From the NCBI GenBank assembly GCA_964444735.1, contig CAYUIJ010000044.1, forward strand, positions 1 to 18,824: a DNA stretch of 18,824 nt, in the 5' to 3' direction. The first letter of the stretch is position 1; every line of letters begins with the position of its first letter. The stretch comes from Phocaeicola_A sp964444735. Its GTDB lineage: Bacteria > Bacteroidota > Bacteroidia > Bacteroidales > Bacteroidaceae. Positions 1-8,425 of the stretch are shown one piece after another. The notes below the pieces were generated by a model. It was not told where the DNA came from. It saw only the letters and a program-made list of their open reading frames with translations, and ran no database searches. A program made the translations under genes and the position numbers.

Positions 1-558
1 TGGAAATGTTTGAAGGCAGAAAAGTCAGTGACCGTATTGTCAGCATTGACCGCCGTTATGTACGCCCTGTCGTAAGGGGTAAGGAGACGAAGGCTGTCAA
101 GTCCGGTGCGAAGGCAAACAACATACAGATAGACGGCATATCGTTTATCGGACACCTCTCGTTCAAGGCTTTCAATGAGGGTATACGCCTGAAAGGCTGT
201 ATACGTATGCGGCAGGAGCTCATGAATGCGAGAGTGAAATGTGTTGCCGCCGATTCCACATACGCCGACAATGCCGACAGGAAGTTCTGTACGAAGTACG
301 GTATATCCACATCCTTTGTGCGCAAGGGAAGGGCGGCAAAGGACGAGCGGTTGAGAAAGGTTCTTAGAAATGGGTTGTCAAGGGAGAGGGCAACCCGGCT
401 TGAAGGCAGTTCCGGAACTCAGAAACAGCATTACCCGCTCTCAAGAATAAACAAGGGACAGGAAAACCGAAATCCTGTGGATTTTCTTCGGGATACATAC
501 GGCAAATGCCGTATTGATGATAGACAAAATCAGGAACAGAACGGTGAAAGCGGCATGA
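1..558 (+). pseudogene. IS transposase, C-terminal part, frameshifted (DDE, IS5/IS1182-like)
   Basis: This is the 3' part of an insertion-sequence transposase whose 5' part lies left of the window; the frame is already open before the ATG at position 6. Visible DDE-fold landmarks are the stretch NNIQIDGISFIGHLSFKAFN, an Asp in CVAADSTYAD (residue 83 counted from the ATG at 6) and a Glu in ATRLEGSSGTQKQHY (residue 133), which match the last catalytic D and E of this transposase group. After SRI (codon ending at 449) the frame continues as unrelated sequence to 563, but the frame starting at 451 reads TRDRKTEILWIFFGIHTAN and ends in KAA plus a stop at 556-558, the tail expected for the family. 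A one-base insertion or two-base deletion near 447-452 therefore broke the gene. Family assignment is from memory of Bacteroides IS proteins; the frameshift is seen directly. Confidence 0.8.
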
Positions 559-666
559 TATGATTTTACTGAAAGGAACGGAAGAGGTCATCAGATTCCT
601 TCCGGAACTTCATGCCTTGTCAGATAAGAATATATGAGAAAATACAGAGAAATACAATAAAAATGG

Positions 667-701
667 CATATGAAGTGATTATGCGATATCATCTTCATAT
701 G
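667..701. repeat. Inverted repeat / hairpin between transposase remnant and nadE
   Basis: CATATGAAG at 667-675 is repeated inverted as CTTCATATG at 693-701; with one bulged base the stem extends toward the middle (TGAT pairing with ATCA). It lies in a 221-bp AT-rich gap (559-779) with no gene, downstream of the nadE stop. On the minus strand it is followed by a T-rich run, so it could act as a terminator for nadE, or be part of the insertion sequence's right end. Neither role can be settled from the sequence. Confidence 0.4.
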
Positions 702-779
702 TCATCTTATTTTTGAGGAATATTACAGAATATCCCTAAGAAAACGATGTGTGTGTTTTTTTTAAAGCATTCGTCTTTT

Positions 780-2708
780 TTATAGGTTTTCGCATTCGTT
801 TACCCACATGGATGAGCTTGCATCACTCGGCATGCGCCAATCGCCTCTCGGTGAGAGAACGACAGAACCCACTTTAGGACCATCGGGCATACAGGATCGT
901 TTGAACTGTTGGGCAAAAAAACGGTGACAGAATGTTTTCAGCCATTTCTTTATGGTCTCATTGTCATAAGTTCCCTTGAATGCTATTTGTGCCAGGTAAT
1001 AGATTTTGGCCGGACGGAATCCGAAGCGGAAAAACTGGTAGAGGAAAAAGTCTTGCAACTCATAAGGGCCTACCAAATCCTCGGTCTTCTGCTTGATGTT
1101 TCCGTGTTTGCCGGCAGGGATAAGTTCCGGACTGATAGGAGTGTCTACTATATCCAGTAAAGTAGTGCGAGAGTCACTGTCCGCATCATTGTGGGCAACC
1201 CATGTTACCAGATGCTTGACCAGTGTTTTAGGAATACTGGCATTTACAGCATACATTGACATGTGGTCACCATTGTAGGTGGTCCATCCCAAGGCAAGTT
1301 CCGAAAGGTCACCGGTTCCCACTACCATACCGTTCATCTGGTTGGCTACATCCATTAATATCTGGGTACGTTCGCGTGCCTGTCCGTTTTCGTATATCAC
1401 ATTGTGTTGGCTGATGTCATGTCCGATGTCTGAAAAATGCCGGATGCATGCATCTTTAATGCTGATTTCACGGATGGTTATTCCCAATGACTGCATCAGA
1501 CGGATAGCATTGTTATAAGTGCGGCCGGTAGTGCCGAAGCCGGGCATGGTGATACCGATAATGCCTTTCCGGTCAAGCTTGAGCTTGTCGAAAGTACGGG
1601 TGACAACAAGCAGAGCCAAAGTTGAGTCTATCCCTCCGGATATGCCGATAATAGCCGTTTTACAATGAGTATGTACGAGGCGTTTGGCAAGTCCTGATAC
1701 TTGTATGGAGAAAATTTCCTCACATCGCTGATCAAGTTCCTTTCTATCGGGTACGAACGGATGAGACTCTACATACCGTGTCAGTTCCATTATTGTTTCA
1801 TGACTAGTATCATTTACACATATACTTTTATATACCGTTGTGCGGTTAAAATTGCGGCAAGTCGAAAAAGTAGTATTTACGCGGCGTTCGTTGCGTATGC
1901 GTTCCACATCGATTTCACTGATTACAAGCTGGGGATCCAGTGAGAAACGTTCAGATCCGGCAAGCGGTGTTCCGTTTTCATAAATAAGTCCGTTGCCGGC
2001 AAATACCAGATCTGTAGTCGATTCACCGAATCCACAGGATGAGAATACGTATCCTGCCAGACAGCGTGCCGACTGCTGGCTGATGAGTGAGCGTATGTAG
2101 TTATGTTTCCCGATACCCTCGTTATCGGCCGACATGTTGAAGATGATGTCTGCTCCTTCGAGGGCCAATTGTGAACTAGGAGGAATAGGAGCCCACATAT
2201 CTTCGCATATTTCAATGCCGAAACGGTAATGACAAGTTTCAAATATAAGATAAGGGCTTACCGGAACATTCTCTTGTTCGCCGAAACTTATTGTGGTCTG
2301 GTAATGTTTGCCCGATGCGAACCACCGCATTTCGTAAAATTCCTTGTAGTTAGGGATATATATTTTAGGAACAATACCCAATATCCGTCCGTTTTGTATT
2401 ACTACAGCACAATTCAGCAATGCTCCGTTTATTTCCATAGGTATACCGACGATAGAAACAAGCTGGCTCTGTTTGCTTGCATCTGTCACTTTCAACAGAG
2501 CTGCAAGTGCTTCATCAAGCAGCAGTTGCTGTGAAAACAGATCTCCGCAAGTATATGCCGTGATTGAAAGTTCGGGGAAAATAACGACTTCGACATTTTT
2601 ACTGTCAGCTTCTTTCATCTGCTGTATGATTTGCAAGACATTATATTGACAATCAGCTATCTTTACACTTGGTATGGCAGCTGCAACCTTTACATATCCG
2701 TAGTTCAT
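780..2708 (-). CDS. nadE: Glutamine-dependent NAD+ synthetase
   Basis: It makes NAD+ from nicotinic acid adenine dinucleotide, ATP and glutamine, the last step of NAD synthesis, in the cytosol. Two domains are visible in about 642 residues. The N-terminal nitrilase-type glutaminase (about 1-280) carries the triad Glu46 (IFPELS), Lys115 (PKIYIPNYKEFYE) and Cys168 (GIEICEDMW). The C-terminal ATP-pyrophosphatase synthetase has the PP-loop SGGIDS at 357-362 and the GTGDLSELALGW segment. The frame is open to a possible start at 2777, but that adds 23 residues unlike the family and would place the start upstream of the promoter at 2731-2762. The ATG at 2706-2708 (MNYGYVKVAAAIP) is the better start. 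The gene stands alone, with a transposase remnant downstream. Ammonia from the glutaminase domain is normally channelled to the synthetase; all key residues look intact. Confidence 0.95.
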   Translation of the reverse strand: MNYGYVKVAAAIPSVKIADCQYNVLQIIQQMKEADSKNVEVVIFPELSITAYTCGDLFSQQLLLDEALAALLKVTDASKQSQLVSIVGIPMEINGALLNCAVVIQNGRILGIVPKIYIPNYKEFYEMRWFASGKHYQTTISFGEQENVPVSPYLIFETCHYRFGIEICEDMWAPIPPSSQLALEGADIIFNMSADNEGIGKHNYIRSLISQQSARCLAGYVFSSCGFGESTTDLVFAGNGLIYENGTPLAGSERFSLDPQLVISEIDVERIRNERRVNTTFSTCRNFNRTTVYKSICVNDTSHETIMELTRYVESHPFVPDRKELDQRCEEIFSIQVSGLAKRLVHTHCKTAIIGISGGIDSTLALLVVTRTFDKLKLDRKGIIGITMPGFGTTGRTYNNAIRLMQSLGITIREISIKDACIRHFSDIGHDISQHNVIYENGQARERTQILMDVANQMNGMVVGTGDLSELALGWTTYNGDHMSMYAVNASIPKTLVKHLVTWVAHNDADSDSRTTLLDIVDTPISPELIPAGKHGNIKQKTEDLVGPYELQDFFLYQFFRFGFRPAKIYYLAQIAFKGTYDNETIKKWLKTFCHRFFAQQFKRSCMPDGPKVGSVVLSPRGDWRMPSDASSSMWVNECENL

Positions 2709-2730
2709 ACTATTATGATTTATTTGTATG

Positions 2731-2762
2731 CAAATATAGTGAAAGCCGATCGCAGAGGCAAA
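2731..2762 (-). promoter_or_regulatory. Bacteroidetes-type promoter for nadE
   Basis: Read on the minus strand, TTTG (2762-2759) is followed after 20 nt by TATATTTG (2738-2731), a full match to the Bacteroides -7 consensus TAnnTTTG with a normal distance to the -33 element. It implies a 5' UTR of about 15-20 nt before the ATG at 2708, which supports that start codon. Confidence 0.7.
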
Positions 2763-2839
2763 TGATGTAGTTTTCAAATATGGTTATGCTGGCAACATTC
2801 TATATATAACCCGTTGGCGGTGATAAATCAGCTTCGATT

Positions 2840-3290
2840 TTCATTAGTCAGGCAGGAAGCAGGCCGTTTTAATGCGCTTGCGTGCTGAAGCAGAGGCCGC
2901 GTCTACAGGATGCAGCTTTCCGGATTTTCCGGCAATGCACGCATATAATGAATATCGTGAATGCTTGCAGGCGATATTCCGAGAGCCATGGATACGACTT
3001 GATCTGTACCGCATGCATTCTAAATCCATAACGGCACCTTTTTCGGAAAAAACAGAACCCGGAATCCGGGTCGGTCAGGGGCATTGTCTGCGTAAGACAA
3101 GTTCCGGCACTCTGCCGCAACGGACAGACAGGCCGTTCCCGCTTCCGGCTCACACGGCCTCTGCCACATGGTTTGGAGAATTTACCTCAAGGCCAGAAAG
3201 ACGGAAGACGGGTTCCGGCGCGGCATGCTACCCTGCACCGGCTAAGGCTTATACTACAGACGGCTTTCATACAAATCATGCCTGATGGAT
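2840..3290. other. GC-rich intergenic island, no convincing gene
   Basis: The 674-bp gap between nadE and the next gene holds a stretch clearly richer in G+C (58% in 2881-2940, 60% in 3061-3120 by hand count) than the flanking AT-rich sequence. Open frames exist on both strands (137 codons at 2872-3285 plus, 94 codons at 2869-3153 minus), but their translations are rich in Pro, Arg, Ser and Cys, show no family motif and overlap each other, as expected of chance frames in GC-rich DNA. Small inverted repeats are present: ACCCGGAATCCGGGT at 3057-3071, TTGTCT/AGACAA at 3084-3100 and AACGG/CCGTT at 3119-3137. It may be a decayed gene, a mobile-element remnant or a structured RNA; I do not recognise it. 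Confidence 0.5.
3057..3137. repeat. Cluster of three short inverted repeats in the GC-rich island
   Basis: Three potential hairpins lie in 81 bp: ACCCGGA/TCCGGGT with a 1-nt centre (3057-3071), TTGTCT/AGACAA with a 5-nt loop (3084-3100), and AACGG/CCGTT with a 9-nt loop (3119-3137). Closely spaced stems can mean a structured RNA or simply GC-rich composition. No known RNA family is recognised. Confidence 0.4.
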
Positions 3291-3382
3291 TTTGCAATGA
3301 ATTCAAAACAGTTTTAATAAAATCCCTCTGACATATTTACAAATTTTTGAAGAGGAGGAAAGTCTAAAAAATCTATTCTTTT

Positions 3383-4627
3383 TTAAAGAAATGGCGTGAA
3401 TAAATTTGCAAACCAGCCTACAAAATGCTTCCATGAAGTACGCTGTTTCCATACTTTTTTTGTTAAAGGTGTAGATGATAACTTATCATCTTCAAACATT
3501 TGAATTAACTCATCAGTTATTTCCTCATTAAACATGAAAGCATTTACTTCATAGTCATATCTTAAGCTGCGACTATTTAAATTGGCTGAACCTAATGTAC
3601 AAAAAGAACCATCTACCATCATTATTTTTGAATGGTGAAATCCTCCATTATACAAATAAACTTTAGCACCACGTTTTGCCAGTTTATATGCGAAATACAA
3701 AGATGCATCAGGAGTAAAAGGAATATCTGATTTTGATGATATCATTATTTCTACTTCTACACCACGATCTATGGCCTTTTTTAGAGCTTTTTTAATAGAA
3801 TGGGTAGGGACAAAATATGGATTTATCAGTTGAATTTTATGTTTTGCGGCATTGATAGAAGAAACATATGCATGACGTATTAATTCTGGAGTCTTTCCCG
3901 GATATCTGTCAACAATAGCCATTTCAACACTATCACGTACGGAATCCGGTTTAGGGAAGTAAACCGATTCCTGCATCAAATTCTCTTTTGTGACAACATT
4001 CCACATATCTAAAAAAATCTTCTGCAACTCCAATACAGCAGGACCTTCTACGCGCATATGCATATCACGCCACTTCCCGACAACTTCGGTTCCATTAATA
4101 TAATAGTCGGCTACATTCATTCCGCCCATATAAGCAACTTTTCCATCTACAACCACAATTTTTCTATGATCTCTTTTCAGCACATGGTTAATATATGGGA
4201 AACGTATTGGATCAAATCTATAGATATCAATTCCTTGTCTACGAAGCTTTCTTATATGAATTTTTTTTAAAGGCTGGTTATTTGACATATTTCCAAAATC
4301 GTCAAACAATGCTCTGATTTTTACTCCTTCCGCAGCTTTTTCAGCTAATATTTTAAATAGTTCATTCGCTATTGAATCATTCCGGAAATTAAAATATTCT
4401 AAGTGTATATGATGCTTTGCATCCTGAATTTCAGCAAACATATCATCAAATTTCTCACAACCGCTCTTTAACAATTTAACTTGGTTCCCTTCTGTAATAC
4501 TTACATCAGCCTCTGCAAGTATTTGTTTGACAACAGAATCGCTGTGAATTACTTCCTGCGCATAAGAAGCAGTCACACCTAATAAAAAGTATAATAATAA
4601 ACAAATTATAAAAGAATACCTTTTCAC
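3383..4627 (-). CDS. Phospholipase D-family protein, cardiolipin synthase-like, exported
   Basis: This 414-residue protein has two phospholipase D (HKD) motifs: DHRKIVVVDG with His154, Lys156, Asp161, and HHSKIMMVDG with His332, Lys334, Asp339. Two HKD motifs and this length match bacterial cardiolipin synthases, which condense two phosphatidylglycerols (or transfer a phosphatidyl group) into cardiolipin. The N-terminus differs from E. coli ClsA: instead of two membrane spans there is one hydrophobic stretch (residues 5-20) ending in ASYAQ, which looks like a cleavable signal peptide and points to a periplasmic or membrane-associated protein. The start codon is GTG at 4625-4627; no in-frame ATG lies just upstream. 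A TTCTTT/AAAGAA hairpin followed by T-rich sequence on the minus strand at the gene end (3376-3390) could serve as a weak terminator. Cardiolipin synthase is the likely role, but another PLD-family activity is possible. Confidence 0.85.
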   Translation of the reverse strand: MKRYSFIICLLLYFLLGVTASYAQEVIHSDSVVKQILAEADVSITEGNQVKLLKSGCEKFDDMFAEIQDAKHHIHLEYFNFRNDSIANELFKILAEKAAEGVKIRALFDDFGNMSNNQPLKKIHIRKLRRQGIDIYRFDPIRFPYINHVLKRDHRKIVVVDGKVAYMGGMNVADYYINGTEVVGKWRDMHMRVEGPAVLELQKIFLDMWNVVTKENLMQESVYFPKPDSVRDSVEMAIVDRYPGKTPELIRHAYVSSINAAKHKIQLINPYFVPTHSIKKALKKAIDRGVEVEIMISSKSDIPFTPDASLYFAYKLAKRGAKVYLYNGGFHHSKIMMVDGSFCTLGSANLNSRSLRYDYEVNAFMFNEEITDELIQMFEDDKLSSTPLTKKVWKQRTSWKHFVGWFANLFTPFL

Positions 4628-4899
4628 TTTGTGATTGTCAATTTTTAATATATATAAAACAAATGCTTCATATGTCTGGACTATAGAGTCCTTTGATAAA
4701 AAACATAAAAAATCTTTTTAGGCAGGTTCTATAAATTCGCTTTGACAAATTTGATGATTATTGAAAGAACAAACAATAAAGAGGATAATGATATGTCGGC
4801 TCTTTTAATTTGAGTCATAGAATAATCAAAAAAACGACAAAATATCAAATCCTTAAAGCAATGCTATCCAAGCAGCAGAAATTTATAGTACCCACTTTA

Positions 4900-7152
4900 T
4901 TATATTCTTGTCACTGATTGAACATTCTTAATCTGCCGCAATGTATTACAAAGTTTATTTATATCATCTGTATCATAAACATACACTTCCAATTGTCCTT
5001 CAAATATTCCTTTGTTAGATTCAATACTCAACTTGTGTATATTCATATTTAAATGCTTTGATATAACTTGTGTTATTTCATTTAACATTCCCATGTTGTC
5101 AATACCCTTTATAGAAATACTGGCAGTAAACGAGATTGCCCTATGTGTATTCCATTCAACTGCGAGCAAGCGATTTCCCTGACCGCTTTTCAATTTTGTA
5201 GCTATCGGGCATTGGCGTTTGTGAATAACAATATGGTCATTTTCATCAATATAACCAAGCACATCATCACCTGGAATAGGCATACAACATTTTGCAAGAA
5301 TAAATATCCTATTAATATTTGTTTCTGTCAATATTACAGGTTTTTTTCTGTCAAGATCTTTTACGGAAATTGTATCTGCTGTTTCTACATTTTCGTGCAA
5401 AGAGATTTCTTTTGTTTTCTTTCTGAAAGGGAATATATATTTTTTCCAATCTATATTTCCTGTTTTTTCTTTCAATTTATTTTTATCTTCTTCACCTAAT
5501 ATCAATGTTTTTTGACCTAATGCAACCAAAAACTTTTCGTAAGACATTTGATGAAACGCAAGCAATTTGTCAACATTCACACTATTCATCTCAATATCTT
5601 CCTGTTTAAAAAATTCTCTTAACATATCCTCTCCTTGTTTCTGGGTCAAGTGCTGTTCACGCTTTAATATAGACAATATTTTAGCTTTTGCTTTTGCTGT
5701 TGTCACAAAATTCACCCACGAAGGCTGTATGCGTTGTGCCTTTGATGTCAAGATCTCTACTTGGTCTCCACTTTGCAAACGATGACTCAAAGGTACCAAT
5801 TTATGATTTACCTTTGCACCGATACAATGACTTCCTAAAAATGTATGAATGGAAAAAGCAAAATCAAGTGCTGTACAATTTTGAGGCATTGTCTTAATTT
5901 CACCTTTTGGCGTAAAAATAAATATCTCTGATGCAAAAAGATTCAATTTAATTGTATCTAATAAATCCATCGCATCCGGTTGCGGATCATCCAAAATCTC
6001 CTTAATTGTATGAAGCCATTTTTCCAACTCGCCTTCATCCTCACTGCCGCCACCTTCTTTATATTTCCAATGAGCAGCGAATCCTTGCTCTGCAATGTCA
6101 TCCATTCTTTGACTACGAATCTGCACTTCAATCCATTGTCCTCGATTGCTCATTAAAGTCATATGCAAAGCTTGATATCCATTTGCTTTAGGATGATTCA
6201 CCCAATCACGTAATCTATCAGGATGAGGTTTGTATATTTTGGAAATTGCCACATATATATTAAAGCATTCATTCAATTCTTCTTGTATTATTTTAGGTTT
6301 AAAAATAATTCTTACAGCCAGGATATCATAAATTTCCTCAAACGTGATATGTTTGGTCTGCATTTTATTCCATATAGAATATGGAGATTTTATGCGTGCC
6401 TTGATTTCATATTCAAGCCCCATTTTATCTAATTCTGCACGAATAGGCGCAGTGAACTCTTCAAAAACTTCATCACGTGAAGCTTGAGTTACTGCCAATT
6501 TATTTTCGATTTGCTGATATTGCTCTGGATGTTCGTACTTGAAACTAAGATCTTCCAATTCTGTTTTAATCGTATTTAATCCTAAGCGATTGGCTAATGG
6601 AGCATATATATAAAGCGTTTCACCCGCAATTTTATATTGCTTGTTAGGCAACATTGATCCCAATGTACGCATGTTATGTAACCTGTCAGCGATTTTTATG
6701 AGAATAACCCGAATATCATCTGACATGGTCAACAATAATTTTTTGAAGTTTTCAGCCTGAACAGAAGCACGATCACCAAAAATTCCACCCGAAATCTTAG
6801 TTAATCCATCTACAATTTGTGCAATTTTAGGGCCAAAAAGGTTTGATATATCTTCAACCGTATAGTCGGTATCTTCAACAATATCGTGTAAAATAGCCGA
6901 ACATATGGAAACAGAACCAAGCCCGATTTCTGAACAAGCTATTTTAGCTACGGCTATGGGATGCATGATATAAGGCTCTCCTGACTTTCTTCTTACACCT
7001 TTATGAGCTTGTTTTGCAAAATTAAAAGCTTTTGTAATAATTTCTACCTTTTTACGATGCTTGGTTGCAAGATATGCATCTAGAAGTTCCTGAAACGCAT
7101 TATTAATCAATAATTCATCTTGCTGTTCTCTCATCTGTGAATTATCTGTCAT
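4900..7152 (-). CDS. rsh: RelA/SpoT homologue, bifunctional (p)ppGpp synthetase/hydrolase
   Basis: This enzyme makes and breaks (p)ppGpp, the stringent-response alarmone. Domains in order in 750 residues: an HD hydrolase (about 25-200) with His50/His64, the His89-Asp90 pair in HDIVEDT and Asp156 in IKIADRLHN; a RelA/SpoT synthetase (about 230-365) with Asp276 (YDILAVRI) and Glu342 (IEVQIRS); a TGS domain (about 408-470); a conserved Cys-containing segment (KCCMPIPGDD, 621-630); and a C-terminal ACT domain (about 670-750). Hydrolase and synthetase residues both look intact, so a bifunctional SpoT/Rel type is more likely than a synthetase-only RelA. It is the last gene of the parA-parB-DUF5683-mltD operon, 20 nt after mltD, and has a strong Shine-Dalgarno sequence, unusual among its neighbours. 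Confidence 0.95.
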   Translation of the reverse strand: MTDNSQMREQQDELLINNAFQELLDAYLATKHRKKVEIITKAFNFAKQAHKGVRRKSGEPYIMHPIAVAKIACSEIGLGSVSICSAILHDIVEDTDYTVEDISNLFGPKIAQIVDGLTKISGGIFGDRASVQAENFKKLLLTMSDDIRVILIKIADRLHNMRTLGSMLPNKQYKIAGETLYIYAPLANRLGLNTIKTELEDLSFKYEHPEQYQQIENKLAVTQASRDEVFEEFTAPIRAELDKMGLEYEIKARIKSPYSIWNKMQTKHITFEEIYDILAVRIIFKPKIIQEELNECFNIYVAISKIYKPHPDRLRDWVNHPKANGYQALHMTLMSNRGQWIEVQIRSQRMDDIAEQGFAAHWKYKEGGGSEDEGELEKWLHTIKEILDDPQPDAMDLLDTIKLNLFASEIFIFTPKGEIKTMPQNCTALDFAFSIHTFLGSHCIGAKVNHKLVPLSHRLQSGDQVEILTSKAQRIQPSWVNFVTTAKAKAKILSILKREQHLTQKQGEDMLREFFKQEDIEMNSVNVDKLLAFHQMSYEKFLVALGQKTLILGEEDKNKLKEKTGNIDWKKYIFPFRKKTKEISLHENVETADTISVKDLDRKKPVILTETNINRIFILAKCCMPIPGDDVLGYIDENDHIVIHKRQCPIATKLKSGQGNRLLAVEWNTHRAISFTASISIKGIDNMGMLNEITQVISKHLNMNIHKLSIESNKGIFEGQLEVYVYDTDDINKLCNTLRQIKNVQSVTRI

Positions 7153-7159
7153 GATCTTT

Positions 7160-7164
7160 CCTCC
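7160..7164 (-). promoter_or_regulatory. Strong Shine-Dalgarno sequence of rsh
   Basis: GGAGG on the minus strand, 7 nt before the ATG at 7150-7152. Most genes here lack a good Shine-Dalgarno sequence, as is usual in Bacteroidetes, so this perfect one in the mltD-rsh gap suggests independently strong initiation of rsh. Confidence 0.7.
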
Positions 7165-7172
7165 ATCTTTTA

Positions 7173-8420
7173 TTAACGGACACGAATTGACTTTCCAGCA
7201 GTAATTTTATTACCTTTTATTCCATTTAATCTTCTTAAACGACTAACCGTTGTCTTATATTTCACAGCTATTCTTGAAAGAGTGTCTCCCTTACGTATTT
7301 TATAATATTGGGCTTTTCCTGGCAAAACTGAAACAGTATTCTGAACAGCAACAGATTTACGTTTTTTAAATAGCTCTGCAGCTCTATATGTATATATGGA
7401 ATCCTTAGCATCAATGAAAGCATTCAAAGCTTGTTGAGGAAGACATAATACGCAATCCATACTGTACCCCGGAATAACATCTGTTTTATATTGAGGATTT
7501 AACGCATGCAATGACTCTAAATCAATATTACATAAATCTGCAATTTGCTGGAAATGCAGATCCTTGGATATATGCAGTGTATCTGTTTTTACAGGCAAAT
7601 GTGTTTCCATCGGGCATATATTATGATCACAGTAATAATTCATAATATAATTAGCTGCAATAAACGCAGGAACATATCCTTGTGTTTCCTTAGGAAGATA
7701 ATTATATATACTCCAATAATCGGTTGCACCGTTTGCCCGATGGATGGCCTTATTTACCTTTTCTGGCCCACAATTATATGCGGCAATAACCAAATTCCAA
7801 TCTTTATATATATTATGTAAATCACTGAGATAACGAGCGGCTGCATAAGTTGATTTTATAGGGTCTCTCCGTTCATCAATCAAACTATTTGCTTCAAGGC
7901 CATATAGTTTTCCTGTTCCCAACATAAATTGCCAAAGACCCGCAGCTCCAGCATGTGAAACAGCCTTAGGATTCAATGCCGACTCAATAATCGGAAGATA
8001 TTTCAATTCATAAGGCAGATTATACAAATCTAAAGCCTGCTCAAATACAGGGATGTAAAAATTTGCTGCTCCCAACATATAAGACACCGAACCACGTAAC
8101 CGCTCTGTATACATATCAATAAATTTACGCACTATTTCGTTATAAGGCATTTCCATAATGGAAGGTATACGAGACAAACGATCCATGTATATAGAATCAG
8201 GGAAAAAAGGATTTACAGCACTACTGTCACAGTCAAACTCCGATACCAGAAAATTCTTCGCATGCCAGTCTGACAACAAACTGTCAACTGGCAAAGTTAT
8301 GTTTTCCGGAATATCTATTTCTTCATTTTTACCAGTCAGCTGAGAATGCACAACTAATGTTTTTTGAGCACAAAGACTGCATGAGACTGTCAACATGACC
8401 AATACAAATACTTTTTTCAT
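7173..8420 (-). CDS. mltD: Lytic murein transglycosylase with LysM domain, MltD-like
   Basis: It cleaves the MurNAc-GlcNAc bond of peptidoglycan with 1,6-anhydro product formation, acting in the periplasm. The mature start is read as the ATG at 8418-8420 (MKKVFVLVMLTVSCSLCAQ), which begins a signal peptide; a GTG at 8442-8444 in the same frame would add eight residues and overlap the upstream gene. In 415 residues: a family-1 SLT domain (about 125-260) with catalytic Glu146 in LPIIESALNP, the typical GAAGLWQFM and AAYNCGPE motifs, and one C-terminal LysM (371-415, YYKIRKGDTLSRIA...) that binds glycan. A convincing lipobox is not seen, so a soluble or peptidoglycan-bound protein is more likely than a lipoprotein. 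It starts 5 nt after the DUF5683 stop, so the two are co-transcribed and probably translationally linked. Confidence 0.92.
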   Translation of the reverse strand: MKKVFVLVMLTVSCSLCAQKTLVVHSQLTGKNEEIDIPENITLPVDSLLSDWHAKNFLVSEFDCDSSAVNPFFPDSIYMDRLSRIPSIMEMPYNEIVRKFIDMYTERLRGSVSYMLGAANFYIPVFEQALDLYNLPYELKYLPIIESALNPKAVSHAGAAGLWQFMLGTGKLYGLEANSLIDERRDPIKSTYAAARYLSDLHNIYKDWNLVIAAYNCGPEKVNKAIHRANGATDYWSIYNYLPKETQGYVPAFIAANYIMNYYCDHNICPMETHLPVKTDTLHISKDLHFQQIADLCNIDLESLHALNPQYKTDVIPGYSMDCVLCLPQQALNAFIDAKDSIYTYRAAELFKKRKSVAVQNTVSVLPGKAQYYKIRKGDTLSRIAVKYKTTVSRLRRLNGIKGNKITAGKSIRVR

Positions 8421-8425
8421 GGAAT

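Noticed and set aside
780..2777. Longer nadE with start at 2777
   Set aside because: The extra 23 residues are unlike the family, and the matching promoter at 2731-2762 would lie inside the coding part; the ATG at 2708 fits better.
2872..3285. 137-codon plus-strand frame (and a 94-codon minus-strand frame) in the GC-rich island
   Set aside because: Unusual composition, no recognisable motif, overlapping frames on both strands and no promoter or ribosome site; long chance frames are expected in GC-rich DNA.
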